Shown piece after piece: positions 7,167-14,135 of a stretch of DNA of 22,526 bases (the first letter of the stretch is position 1; each line of letters opens with the position of its first letter). A program made the translations under genes and the position numbers. This DNA is from CAZEIW01 sp964512305 (GTDB taxonomy: Bacteria; Pseudomonadota; Gammaproteobacteria; Burkholderiales; Burkholderiaceae_F), in contig CAZEIW010000238.1 of the NCBI GenBank assembly GCA_964512305.1, forward strand, positions 1 through 22,526, in the 5' to 3' direction. The notes beneath the pieces were generated by a model. It did no database searches. It was not told where the DNA came from and saw only the letters and a list, made by a program, of their open reading frames with translations.

Positions 7167-7997
7167 CTACATTTCCTCATCGTCGCCCAGCGCCGCCTGT
7201 TCGGCGTCGTATTCGGCCTGCCAGCGCGGCTTGCGCTTGTCGAGAAACGAGCGCAAGCCCTCGCGGCCGTCAGCCGAGGTCCGCGCGGCCGAGATGCGCT
7301 CGGCGGTGTCGTCGACCAGCGCCTGGGTGATCGGGCGGCCCGCCAGATCGCGCACCAGGCGCTTCGATGCGGCGACCGCGGAGGCGCTCGCCCGCAGCAC
7401 CGAGGCCAGTACCTGGTCGACGTGGGCGTCGAGCTGATCGGCAGGCGCGATGCCGTGCACTAGGCCGATCCGCAGCGCCTCGGCGGCATCGAAGCGCTCG
7501 GCGGTCGTCATGTAGCGCAGCGCATGGCGCTCGCCGATCGCGCGCACGACGTAGGGTCCGATCGTGGCGGGAATCAGGCCGAGCCGCACCTCGCTCAGGC
7601 AGAACGATGCGCCGGTGGCGGCGAACGCGATGTCGCACGCGGCGACAAGACCCACACCGCCCGCGACGGCGTCGCCGTGGACCCTCGCGATGGTCGGCTT
7701 CGGGCATGCGAAGATCGTCTGCAGCATCGCCGCCAGCGCGGCGGCGTCGCGGCGATTCTCCTCGGGCGTGAAGTCGGCCATTTTCGCCATCCATTGCAGG
7801 TCGGCGCCCGCGCAGAACGCGGGGCCCCGGGCGGCCAGCACGATCGCGCGAACGCCTTCGTCGGCGCCCAGCGTCGCGAACGCCGCGTTCAACTCGGCGA
7901 TCATCGTCTCGTTGAAGGCGTTGCGGACCGACTCGCGTGCGAGCCGCACCACGGCGACGCGCCGGGCGATCCGGATTTCGAGGTTGTGAGCTTCCAT
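7167..7997 (-). CDS. liuC: Enoyl-CoA hydratase, probable methylglutaconyl-CoA hydratase
   Basis: A 276-residue crotonase-family protein. In this pathway it hydrates 3-methylglutaconyl-CoA to HMG-CoA. The oxyanion-hole motif CAGADLQWM is at 62-70, and HGDAVAGGVGLVAACD spans about 107-122. SEVRLGLIPATIGPYV (135-150) contains E136, which matches the second crotonase catalytic glutamate. The first crotonase glutamate position is Gly116 here; I recall the same Gly in other bacterial LiuC sequences, so it is probably a subfamily trait. The start at 7997 is 28 nt after the liuB stop and gives a normal N terminus. Its place between the two carboxylase subunit genes is the usual liu gene order and decides the substrate, which the fold alone cannot. 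Confidence 0.93.
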   Translation of the reverse strand: MEAHNLEIRIARRVAVVRLARESVRNAFNETMIAELNAAFATLGADEGVRAIVLAARGPAFCAGADLQWMAKMADFTPEENRRDAAALAAMLQTIFACPKPTIARVHGDAVAGGVGLVAACDIAFAATGASFCLSEVRLGLIPATIGPYVVRAIGERHALRYMTTAERFDAAEALRIGLVHGIAPADQLDAHVDQVLASVLRASASAVAASKRLVRDLAGRPITQALVDDTAERISAARTSADGREGLRSFLDKRKPRWQAEYDAEQAALGDDEEM

Positions 7998-8025
7998 GGC
8001 TGCCCCGTGGTCCCCTGTGCGAGGG

Positions 8026-9630
8026 CTACATGCGAAAGACGCCGAAGCGCGTCGGAGCCGGCGGCGCATTGAGGGCCGCCGCGAGGCCGAGCGCCAGACA
8101 CATCCGGGTGTCGAGCGGATCGATCACGCCGTCGTCCCACAGGCGCGCGGTCGCGTAGTACGGGTGCCCCTGGCGCTCGTACTGGGAAAGGATCGGCGCC
8201 TTGAACGCGACTTCCTCCTGATCGCTCCAGGCTCCGCCCCTGGATTCGATGCCGTCGCGCCGCACCCGGGCGAGCACGCTGGCGGCCTGGTCGCCCCCCA
8301 TCACGCTGATGCGCGCGTTCGGCCACGTCCACAGCAGGCGGGGCGAGTAGGCGCGGCCGCACATGCCGTAGTTGCCGGCGCCGAACGAGCCGCCGATGAT
8401 CACCGTGAACTTGGGAACCTGCGCGCACGCAACGGCTGTCACCATCTTCGCGCCGTGGCGCGCGATCCCTTCGTTCTCGTACTTCCGGCCGACCATGAAG
8501 CCGGTGATGTTCTGCAGGAACACCAGCGCGGTGCCGCGCTGGCAGCAAAGCTCGATGAAGTGCGCGGCCTTCTGCGCGCTCTCGGAGAACAGGATGCCGT
8601 TGTTCGCCAGGATCCCCACCGGCATGCCGTGCAGGTGGCCGAATCCGGTCACCAGCGTGGTGCCGAAGCGCGCCTTGAATTCGTCGAACTCGCTGCCGTC
8701 GACGAGCCGCGCGATGATCTCGCGCACGTCGTAGGGCTTGCGAGGATCGGCCGGGACGACGCCGTAGAGATCCTCCGGATCGTGCTTCGGCGGCGCCGGG
8801 TCGCGCACCGCGGGCCGCGCCCGGGCCGGGCCCAGGTTGGCGACGATCCGGCGCGCCAGCGCCAGCGCGTGCCCGTCGTCCTGCGCCAGATGGTCCGCGA
8901 CGCCGGACAGGCGCGTGTGGACGTCGCCGCCGCCGAGATCCTCCGCGCTGACGATCTCGCCGGTGGCCGCGCGCACCAGCGGCGGCCCGCCGAGGAAGAT
9001 CGTGCCCTGGCCGCGCACGATGATCGACTCGTCGCTCATCGCCGGGACGTACGCGCCGCCGGCGGTGCACGACCCCATGACGACCGCGATCTGCGGCACC
9101 CCCGCCGCCGACAGGTTCGCCTGGTTGAAGAAGATGCGGCCGAAGTGCTCGCGGTCGGGGAAAACCTCGTCCTGGTTGGGCAGATTGGCACCGCCCGAGT
9201 CGACCAGGTAGATGCACGGAAGGTGGTTCTCGCGAGCGATCTCCTGCGCCCGCAGGTGCTTCTTCACCGTGAGGGGAAAGTAGGTGCCCCCCTTGACCGT
9301 CGCGTCGTTGCACACGACGACGCATTCGCGCCCGCACACGCGGCCGATCCCGGTAATGATCCCCGCGGCCGGCACTTCGTCGCCATACATGCCGAGCGCT
9401 GCCAGCTGCGACAGCTCGAGAAACGGCGTGCCCGGATCGAGCAGCATCTGGACCCGTTCGCGCGGCAGCAGCTTGCCCCGCGCGCTGTGCCGCGAGCGCG
9501 CCTCGGCGCTGCCGCCCGACGCCGCTCTCGTCACCTTGGCGCGCAAGTCGGCCACGAGCTCGCGCATGCGCTCGGCGGCGGCGCGGAACTCCGGGCTGCG
9601 GCGGTCCAGGGAAGAGTCGAGAATCGTCAC
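8026..9630 (-). CDS. liuB: Methylcrotonyl-CoA carboxylase, carboxyltransferase beta subunit
   Basis: The 534-residue beta subunit (also mccB) transfers carboxyl from biotin to 3-methylcrotonyl-CoA. It has the two crotonase-like halves of acyl-CoA carboxyltransferases. Recognisable segments are RGKLLPRERV (51-60), CNDATVKGGTYFP (107-119), a YLVDSGGANLPNQDEVFP segment and, in the second half, NNGILFSESAQKAAHFIELC, NITGFMVG and GGSFGAGNYGMCGRAY, all typical of MCC beta. I chose the GTG at 9630, because the family begins TILDSSLDRRSPEF and the length then matches the usual ~535 residues. An in-frame upstream start at 9705 would add 25 residues not seen in the family. The ribosome site is poor (caagaaaacc). 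The 90-nt gap to the MFS gene suggests either read-through or a separate promoter. Confidence 0.95.
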   Translation of the reverse strand: MTILDSSLDRRSPEFRAAAERMRELVADLRAKVTRAASGGSAEARSRHSARGKLLPRERVQMLLDPGTPFLELSQLAALGMYGDEVPAAGIITGIGRVCGRECVVVCNDATVKGGTYFPLTVKKHLRAQEIARENHLPCIYLVDSGGANLPNQDEVFPDREHFGRIFFNQANLSAAGVPQIAVVMGSCTAGGAYVPAMSDESIIVRGQGTIFLGGPPLVRAATGEIVSAEDLGGGDVHTRLSGVADHLAQDDGHALALARRIVANLGPARARPAVRDPAPPKHDPEDLYGVVPADPRKPYDVREIIARLVDGSEFDEFKARFGTTLVTGFGHLHGMPVGILANNGILFSESAQKAAHFIELCCQRGTALVFLQNITGFMVGRKYENEGIARHGAKMVTAVACAQVPKFTVIIGGSFGAGNYGMCGRAYSPRLLWTWPNARISVMGGDQAASVLARVRRDGIESRGGAWSDQEEVAFKAPILSQYERQGHPYYATARLWDDGVIDPLDTRMCLALGLAAALNAPPAPTRFGVFRM

Positions 9631-9720
9631 CGGTTTTCTTGTTCGGTGCGGCGCGCCCCCGATGTTAGACAGATCCTTCCGGCCGCGCTTGCCTGCGGCC
9701 CGCACCCGGGCCCGGGGGCC

Positions 9721-10953
9721 TTAGGTCGCCTCCTCGACCACGTGCGCGGCGGCGCGATGGCCGGCAAAGTACCGCCACGCGATCAGCAAGGCCCCCGCCT
9801 GCAGCAGCGAGCACAGCAGGAACGGCGCGCCGACCCGCCAGTCCGCCGGCGGCAGGTGGGTGACCTGCCCCAGCACGGACGAGCCGAGCATCGGGGCCGC
9901 GACCGCCATCAGGCTGTTGAGCGACGAGAGCGACGCCATGGTGCGCCCCTGCTCGCGCGGATCGGCTGCCTTGGAGACGATCCCCTGCAGCGCGACGCCG
10001 GACGCGAACGCGAGGAAATTGGCGCAGATCACCATGTACAGCATCCAGCCTTCGGGGACCAGGCCGTAACCGGCGTAGGCCAGGCTCCCCGACGCCAGGC
10101 CGGCGACGACCAGGCTGCGCTCGCCGAGGACCTTGACCAGCGGCCGCATCAGGCCGCCCTGGACGATCACCGCGACCAGGCCGACGCAGAACAGCGAAAG
10201 CCCGTTTTCGCGCGGCCCCCAGCCGAACCGGAACTGGGTGAACAGTACCCAGGTCGATTGCAGCATGAACTGCGCCAGCGACGACAGCGCGACCGCGAAC
10301 ACCAGCGCGCCGACGCCTTTCAGGCGCGCCAGCCCGGCCAGCGACGCGAACGGGTCGAGCCTGGCGCGATCGATCCGGTTGCGGCGTCCGGGCGGCAACG
10401 ATTCCGGCAGGACGAGCAGTCCGTAGAGCCAGTTGACGCAGCACAGGCCGCACGCCGCGAACATCGGCAGCCGCAGGTCGATGTGGCCCAGCACGCCGCC
10501 CAGCATCGGGCCGAGCACGAAGCCGATGCCGAACATCGCGCCCAGCTTGCCGAGCGCCGTCGTGCGATTCTCGGGCGGGGTGATGTCGGCGACGTAGGCC
10601 TGGGCGACCGCGATGTTGGCCGACAGCGCCCCGCCGATGATCCGCGCCGCGAGGATGACCCACAGCGAGTGCGCCAGCGCGGTGAGCAGGAAGGTCGCTC
10701 CGAGGCCGCCGATCCCGAGCAGCAGCAGCGGACGCCGCCCGTAGCGGTCCGACAGGGCCCCCAGCAGCGGCGCACAGAGGAACTGGGTCGCGCCGAAGGT
10801 CAACGCGAGCGCGCCGTACCAGTAGGCCTGCGTGTCCCTGCCGCTCGTGAATTCCCCGACCCACAGCGGCAGGACCGGGATGATCAGGCCGATGCCGATC
10901 AGGTCGATCAGCACCGTCACCATGATGAAGGCGATCGCGGGCTGCCGCTTCAT
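9721..10953 (-). CDS. TetA-like MFS efflux transporter
   Basis: A 410-residue major facilitator protein of the TCR/Tet drug:proton antiporter type, with about 12 predicted membrane helices. The first helix region carries VTVLIDLIGIGLIIPVLP. Motif A, GALSDRYGRR, is at 65-74 between helices 2 and 3, with its expected Asp and Arg residues. A motif-C-like GIGFVLGPMLGGVLG follows in helix 5. The start at 10953 is chosen because family members begin close to the first helix; an in-frame ATG at 10977 would add 8 residues, and neither has a clear ribosome site. It lies 31 nt after the DsbA-like gene, in the same direction as the liu genes. Chromosomal members of this family export varied compounds, so tetracycline resistance should not be assumed. 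The substrate is unknown. Confidence 0.9.
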   Translation of the reverse strand: MKRQPAIAFIMVTVLIDLIGIGLIIPVLPLWVGEFTSGRDTQAYWYGALALTFGATQFLCAPLLGALSDRYGRRPLLLLGIGGLGATFLLTALAHSLWVILAARIIGGALSANIAVAQAYVADITPPENRTTALGKLGAMFGIGFVLGPMLGGVLGHIDLRLPMFAACGLCCVNWLYGLLVLPESLPPGRRNRIDRARLDPFASLAGLARLKGVGALVFAVALSSLAQFMLQSTWVLFTQFRFGWGPRENGLSLFCVGLVAVIVQGGLMRPLVKVLGERSLVVAGLASGSLAYAGYGLVPEGWMLYMVICANFLAFASGVALQGIVSKAADPREQGRTMASLSSLNSLMAVAAPMLGSSVLGQVTHLPPADWRVGAPFLLCSLLQAGALLIAWRYFAGHRAAAHVVEEAT

Positions 10954-10984
10954 GGCCGCGCGTGTTGCCGGTCCCATGCGCCGG

Positions 10985-11587
10985 CTAGAACGGCCCGCTG
11001 GCGAGCCAGCGCTCGACCTGCGGCAGGCGGTCGTTGCCCCAGAACGGCTCGTTGTCGACGAAGATGAACGGCGCGCCGAAGACGCCGCGCGCGATCGACT
11101 CGTCGACCGCGGCACGCAGCCGGTCCTTGACTTCCTGCTGCTGGATCGCGCTCGCCGCCAGGTCGGGATCGACCCCGGACTCCTTCAGCACCTGTGCCAA
11201 AACCGCCGCATCCGAGATGTTGCGGGTCTCGGCGAAGTAGGCGCGAAAGGCGCGGTGCAGGAAGCGGCGCGCGGCGTCCGGGTCGGCCGGCAGCAGCCAC
11301 AGCAGGGCGCGTGCCGCCTGGATCGTCGCGATCGGAAACGGATCGGGCATCCGGAAGGGCACGCCGGCGAAGCGCGCGCTGCGCTCGAAATCGCGCCGGC
11401 TGTAGTCGCCCTTGAGCGGCACGTCGGTCAGCGGGCGCTGGCCGGAGATCTTGAACACCGCCCCCAGCAGCGTCGGCTTGAACACGACACCGCGTCCGTG
11501 GCGTGCCGCCAGCGCCTCGATCGCCTCCGACGCGAGGTAGGAGTACGGCGAGGAGAAGTCGAAGAAGAACTCGATCGGAGAGGGCAT
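10985..11587 (-). CDS. 2-hydroxychromene-2-carboxylate isomerase family protein (DsbA/kappa GST fold)
   Basis: A 200-residue thioredoxin-fold protein of the HCCA isomerase/kappa glutathione transferase group. The N-terminal FDFSSPYSYLA (9-19) places the catalytic serine at S13, as in NahD-type isomerases. The C-terminal signature GVFGAPFIFVDNEPFWGNDR (168-187) contains the cis-proline P173. There is no CxxC, so it is not a disulfide oxidoreductase. HCCA isomerase uses glutathione in naphthalene breakdown, but no naphthalene genes are present here. Many proteobacteria carry such homologues with unknown substrates. A glutathione-dependent isomerase or transferase is the fair description. It lies 42 nt after the methyltransferase gene and 31 nt before the MFS gene. 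No clear ribosome site is seen at the chosen ATG. Confidence 0.9.
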   Translation of the reverse strand: MPSPIEFFFDFSSPYSYLASEAIEALAARHGRGVVFKPTLLGAVFKISGQRPLTDVPLKGDYSRRDFERSARFAGVPFRMPDPFPIATIQAARALLWLLPADPDAARRFLHRAFRAYFAETRNISDAAVLAQVLKESGVDPDLAASAIQQQEVKDRLRAAVDESIARGVFGAPFIFVDNEPFWGNDRLPQVERWLASGPF

Positions 11588-11629
11588 GCGGGCTCAAGGG
11601 GCGGACAGTGGTCCCGGCGTGTTGGGGGG

Positions 11630-12412
11630 TCAGGCGCCCGGGGCGATCGTGCCGTGGAACGCGCGCGTGTCGTATTCCATCAGGACGCGGCCGGCCTGCT
11701 GGGTCGAATCGAACAGCTCCCTCAGGCGCGCCATCATCGCGGCGTGCGCCGGCGCTCCCGGGCCCGGCATGTACGAAGCCGAGTTCACTCGCGCGGCGAG
11801 CGTCTCGAAGTCCAGCTCGGTCGGGTTCGGAAAGACGGCCATGCGCCAGCTCCGATCGCCGAAGAACGCGCTCACGGATTCCGGGTGCGCATGCCGGTGC
11901 CTGACCTCGTTGTAGTCGGTTCCGAACTCCTGCAACAGGCGCTCGTAGCCTTCGGCGAAGGCCGAACCGGTCACGCGCCGGTCGTTCCAGATCAGCGCTG
12001 CCCGCGGCGGCGCCTGCAGGATGCGCAGCGCTTCGCGCCTGGCCGCCGCGATGTCGAACCAGTGGAACGCCTGCGCCGCGATCACGAGCCCGCAGCTGGC
12101 GGCCGGCAGCCCGGTGGCCTCGGCCTGCCCCGGCACGCTGCGAAACGCCGGATAGGCCGCCAGGTGCCGCTCGCCCTCGGCCCGCATTGCCTCATTCGGC
12201 TCGACGCCCACCACCGCGAAGCCGGCGCGCAGGAAAGGTTCGCAGGACAGCCCGGTGCCCGAACCGAGGTCGACGACGGTTGCGCCCGGGCGCAGATCGA
12301 GCTCGCGAGCGAGCGTGACCGCCACGGCGTCCGGGTACGCGGGTCGGGCGGCGGCGTAAGCGGAAGCCCGGTCGGAGAACCGGGCCCTCGGATCGACCGG
12401 ATCGGTGTGCAT
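11630..12412 (-). CDS. Class I SAM-dependent methyltransferase
   Basis: A 260-residue class I (Rossmann) methyltransferase. Motif I, VVDLGSGTGLS, is at 47-57; the acidic end of strand 2, GVEPNEAM, is at 69-76; and AAQAFHWFD (112-120) is the motif seen in UbiE/trans-aconitate-like small-molecule methyltransferases. The N-terminal FSDRASAYAAARPAYP is also typical of that group. The substrate cannot be read from the sequence. The ATG at 12412 has a good ribosome site (ggag, 8-11 nt upstream). A longer in-frame extension reaching 12826 overlaps the membrane protein gene in another frame and is not credible. The gene follows the membrane-protein gene by 23 nt, so they are probably co-transcribed. 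Confidence 0.92.
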   Translation of the reverse strand: MHTDPVDPRARFSDRASAYAAARPAYPDAVAVTLARELDLRPGATVVDLGSGTGLSCEPFLRAGFAVVGVEPNEAMRAEGERHLAAYPAFRSVPGQAEATGLPAASCGLVIAAQAFHWFDIAAARREALRILQAPPRAALIWNDRRVTGSAFAEGYERLLQEFGTDYNEVRHRHAHPESVSAFFGDRSWRMAVFPNPTELDFETLAARVNSASYMPGPGAPAHAAMMARLRELFDSTQQAGRVLMEYDTRAFHGTIAPGA

Positions 12413-12435
12413 GCGATGGCTCCGCCGTCGGCGGC

Positions 12436-12867
12436 CTACTCCTCGAACGTCCGGCGCGGTGGACGGATGATCAGCACCCCGGTCAGGATACCGCCGAGCA
12501 GCGCTGCGGCCAGCATCGGCCCGCCGCCGACGATGCCGGACACCAGCAGCGTGTTGCCGAAGCACTGGCCGAGCTGGTGCGGCTCGCACCAGGCCCAGGT
12601 CGCCATGCCGGAGAAGGAACCCCAGGTCAGCAGCGCGATCAGGATTCCGCGCGAGACCGACTCGCCGAGACGGCGCACCTTCTTCTGCGCGTCCTGGTAC
12701 AGCAGCATCGCGTACAGCATCGCGAACAGGCCGGGAACGGCGACGAAGATCCAGCGGTTGACGCCGGCCTGCTCCGCGAACGAGCGCAACAGGAACTCGA
12801 CCGCCGCGGCTGCGAGCAGTCCGCATGCGCCGAAAACGAGGGCGGCTATGGTCGCGGGTGAGATCAT
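12436..12867 (-). CDS. Hypothetical four-helix inner-membrane protein
   Basis: A 143-residue protein I do not recognise. It has four predicted membrane helices at about 5-27, 39-58, 73-93 and 107-135. Positive residues (QKKVRR at 61-66, RPPRR at 135-139) put the middle loop and C terminus in the cytoplasm. The loop between helices 3 and 4 would then face the periplasm, and it holds two cysteines, C94 and C102, eight residues apart, that could form a disulfide. The start at 12867 is 14 nt after the RidA-like gene, with no strong ribosome site. Function is unknown. Tight packing with the RidA-like and methyltransferase genes supports a real, co-transcribed gene. Confidence 0.82.
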   Translation of the reverse strand: MISPATIAALVFGACGLLAAAAVEFLLRSFAEQAGVNRWIFVAVPGLFAMLYAMLLYQDAQKKVRRLGESVSRGILIALLTWGSFSGMATWAWCEPHQLGQCFGNTLLVSGIVGGGPMLAAALLGGILTGVLIIRPPRRTFEE

Positions 12868-12880
12868 GGTTGGGATGACA

Positions 12881-13261
12881 TCAGGGGATGCGTGCGGTGA
12901 CCTCGATCTCGATCGCCATGCGCGGGTCGATCAACTCGCACACGATCGCGGTCGCGGCCGGCCGCGCGCGCGCGAAGTGTTCGCCGAAAACCGGCGCGAG
13001 GCGCTCGAACAGCGCAGCCTCGCGGAGGTAATAGTGCACCCGTACCACGTCGTCGAGCGTGCATCCGGCCTGCGCAAGCGCCGCGCCGATGTTGCGGAAG
13101 CACTGGCGCGCCTGCGCCTCCGGATCGGGGTCGATTTGCATCGTCGCATAGTCGAAACCGGTCGTTCCCGAGACGTACACCGTGTCGCGGTCGACCAGCG
13201 CGCGGCTGTAACCGGCGACCTTTTCGAAAGTCGATCCGGAAGAGATCCGGCGCCGGGTCAT
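12881..13261 (-). CDS. RidA/YjgF-family protein, non-archetypal
   Basis: A 126-residue single-domain YjgF/YER057c/UK114 protein. The typical segments are VYVSGTTGFDYATM (28-41), QCFRNIGAALAQAG (53-66) and DVVRVHYYL (71-79), with a C-terminal MAIEIEVTA strand. Archetypal RidA deaminates reactive enamine/imine intermediates using an arginine (R105 in E. coli). Aligned back from the shared IEIE, the residue here is a leucine (L110), so archetypal imine deaminase activity is doubtful. It belongs to one of the other Rid subgroups, whose roles are mostly unknown. The ATG at 13261 has a clear ribosome site (ggggat) and lies 17 nt after the SDR gene, so the two are probably one transcript. Confidence 0.9.
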   Translation of the reverse strand: MTRRRISSGSTFEKVAGYSRALVDRDTVYVSGTTGFDYATMQIDPDPEAQARQCFRNIGAALAQAGCTLDDVVRVHYYLREAALFERLAPVFGEHFARARPAATAIVCELIDPRMAIEIEVTARIP

Positions 13262-13278
13262 CGAATCCCCAGTCGGGT

Positions 13279-13953
13279 TCACCATTCGAGCTGCTCGCCG
13301 TTGTAGTTGAGGAACCGGCCGTTGTGCGAACGGTTGGCGGCGGCGATCACGCGCCGCATCGCGGTCACGCTGTCGCGCACGTCCAGGTTGGCTCCGGAGC
13401 CGCCCATTTCGGTTCGCACCCAGCCGGGGTGCAGCGCCATGCACACGACTTCGCGCGCGCCCAGCTCGATGCTGGCCGCCTTCAGCACGCAATTGAGCCC
13501 CGCCTTGCTCGCCCGGTACAGCCAGGCCGAAGTCGAGCTCATGGTGCCGATCGATCCCATCCGGCTCGACAGCACCACCAGCTTGCCGCGGGCCGCCTGC
13601 AGGCTCTGCGCGACCAGGGGAATCAGCAGCATGGGCGCCAGCACGTTGGTGTGCATCACGGCATCGAAGTCCTCGCGCGCGGGCGGGCCGATCCCACCCG
13701 TCTTCGGGCCGTAGACCCCGGCGGCGATGACCGCGATGTCGATCGCCTCGCCCTCGAGCTGCCAGCCGAACGAAGCGATGGCATCCGGGTCGAGCACGTC
13801 GAGCTCGACCGCCTTCGCTCCCATTGCGCGCAGGGCTTCGCCGTCCTCGGCCTTGCGATGGGTGGCGATCACGCGCGCGCCGTCGGCCGCATACTGCCGG
13901 GCCATTTCGCGCCCGATTCCGCGCGACGCCCCCACGATCAGAGTAGTGGCCAC
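13279..13953 (-). CDS. Short-chain dehydrogenase/reductase
   Basis: A 224-residue classical SDR, NAD(P)-dependent. The cofactor glycine motif GASRGIG is at 8-14, the conserved N103 lies in MHTNVLAP, a serine-rich LSSRMGS segment is at 128-134, and the catalytic Y146-x3-K150 lies in YRASK. An IAAGVYG segment (76-82) stands in for the usual NNAG. The basic residues after the glycine motif (THRK, 31-34) suggest NADP preference, which is inferred. The start codon is GTG at 13953, with ggag 8-11 nt upstream; that ribosome site directly follows an 11-bp hairpin. The substrate is unknown. It begins the six-gene block between the thiolase and liuB. Confidence 0.92.
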   Translation of the reverse strand: MATTLIVGASRGIGREMARQYAADGARVIATHRKAEDGEALRAMGAKAVELDVLDPDAIASFGWQLEGEAIDIAVIAAGVYGPKTGGIGPPAREDFDAVMHTNVLAPMLLIPLVAQSLQAARGKLVVLSSRMGSIGTMSSTSAWLYRASKAGLNCVLKAASIELGAREVVCMALHPGWVRTEMGGSGANLDVRDSVTAMRRVIAAANRSHNGRFLNYNGEQLEW

Positions 13954-13964
13954 TCAGAGACTCC

Positions 13965-13989
13965 GGGACGTGGTCTCCGACCACGTCCC
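13965..13989 (-). promoter_or_regulatory. Perfect 11-bp hairpin touching the SDR ribosome-binding site
   Basis: Arms gggacgtggtc (13965-13975) and gaccacgtccc (13979-13989) are perfectly complementary with a 3-nt loop. On the minus-strand transcript the 3' end of the stem is immediately followed by the ggag ribosome site of the SDR gene (13961-13964). The right arm is also the first bases of repeat unit 1. It may be a terminator for the liuA-aceK-thiolase transcript, a stabilising 5' end for the SDR transcript, or only part of the repeat element. Confidence 0.5.
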
Positions 13990-14049
13990 GCCGTCCATTT
14001 CCCCTCTCCCAAGGGGAGAGGGGGAAGGGGTGAGGGGTCGATGGGGCAC
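13981..14049. repeat. Tandem palindromic intergenic repeat, unit 1
   Basis: The first of two 69-bp copies with a 78-bp period. It starts ccacgtcccgccgtccat and ends gatggggcac. Its core is a hairpin of arms cccctctccc (14001-14010) and gggagagggg (14014-14023) with a 3-nt loop. The two copies differ at only 3 of 69 positions. The core resembles GC-rich palindromic repeats found between genes in many proteobacteria. Not CRISPR: only two units, an internal palindrome and a 9-nt gap. Confidence 0.85.
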
Positions 14050-14058
14050 AACAGACCG

Positions 14059-14127
14059 CCACGTCCCGCCGTCCATATCCCCTCTCCCAAGGGGAGAGGG
14101 GGAAGGGGTGAGGGATGGATGGGGCAC
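14059..14127. repeat. Tandem palindromic intergenic repeat, unit 2
   Basis: The second 69-bp copy, with arms at 14079-14088 and 14092-14101. It ends 8 nt before the 3' end of the thiolase gene, so on the minus strand its hairpin lies about 35 nt after the thiolase stop, where it could end or stabilise that transcript. Differences from unit 1 are a T/A just before the core and two bases just after the tgaggg segment. Confidence 0.85.
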
Positions 14128-14135
14128 CAACAACA

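Noticed and set aside
5160..7463. A 767-codon plus-strand frame opposite liuD
   Set aside because: Antisense shadow of a biotin carboxylase with intact motifs on the minus strand.
9721..10953. Tetracycline resistance determinant
   Set aside because: Family-level TetA likeness only; no tetR, transposon or resistance context is present.
7996..11067. A 1023-codon open frame on the plus strand, antisense to liuB, the MFS gene and others
   Set aside because: Very GC-rich DNA leaves antisense frames open. The translation is Arg/His/Asp-rich with no domain, while the minus strand encodes clear enzymes throughout.
10985..11587. Naphthalene degradation gene nahD
   Set aside because: The fold and catalytic serine fit the family, but no other aromatic-ring degradation genes are nearby.
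13981..14127. CRISPR array
   Set aside because: Only two units, each with an internal palindrome and separated by 9 nt; no spacers and no cas genes.
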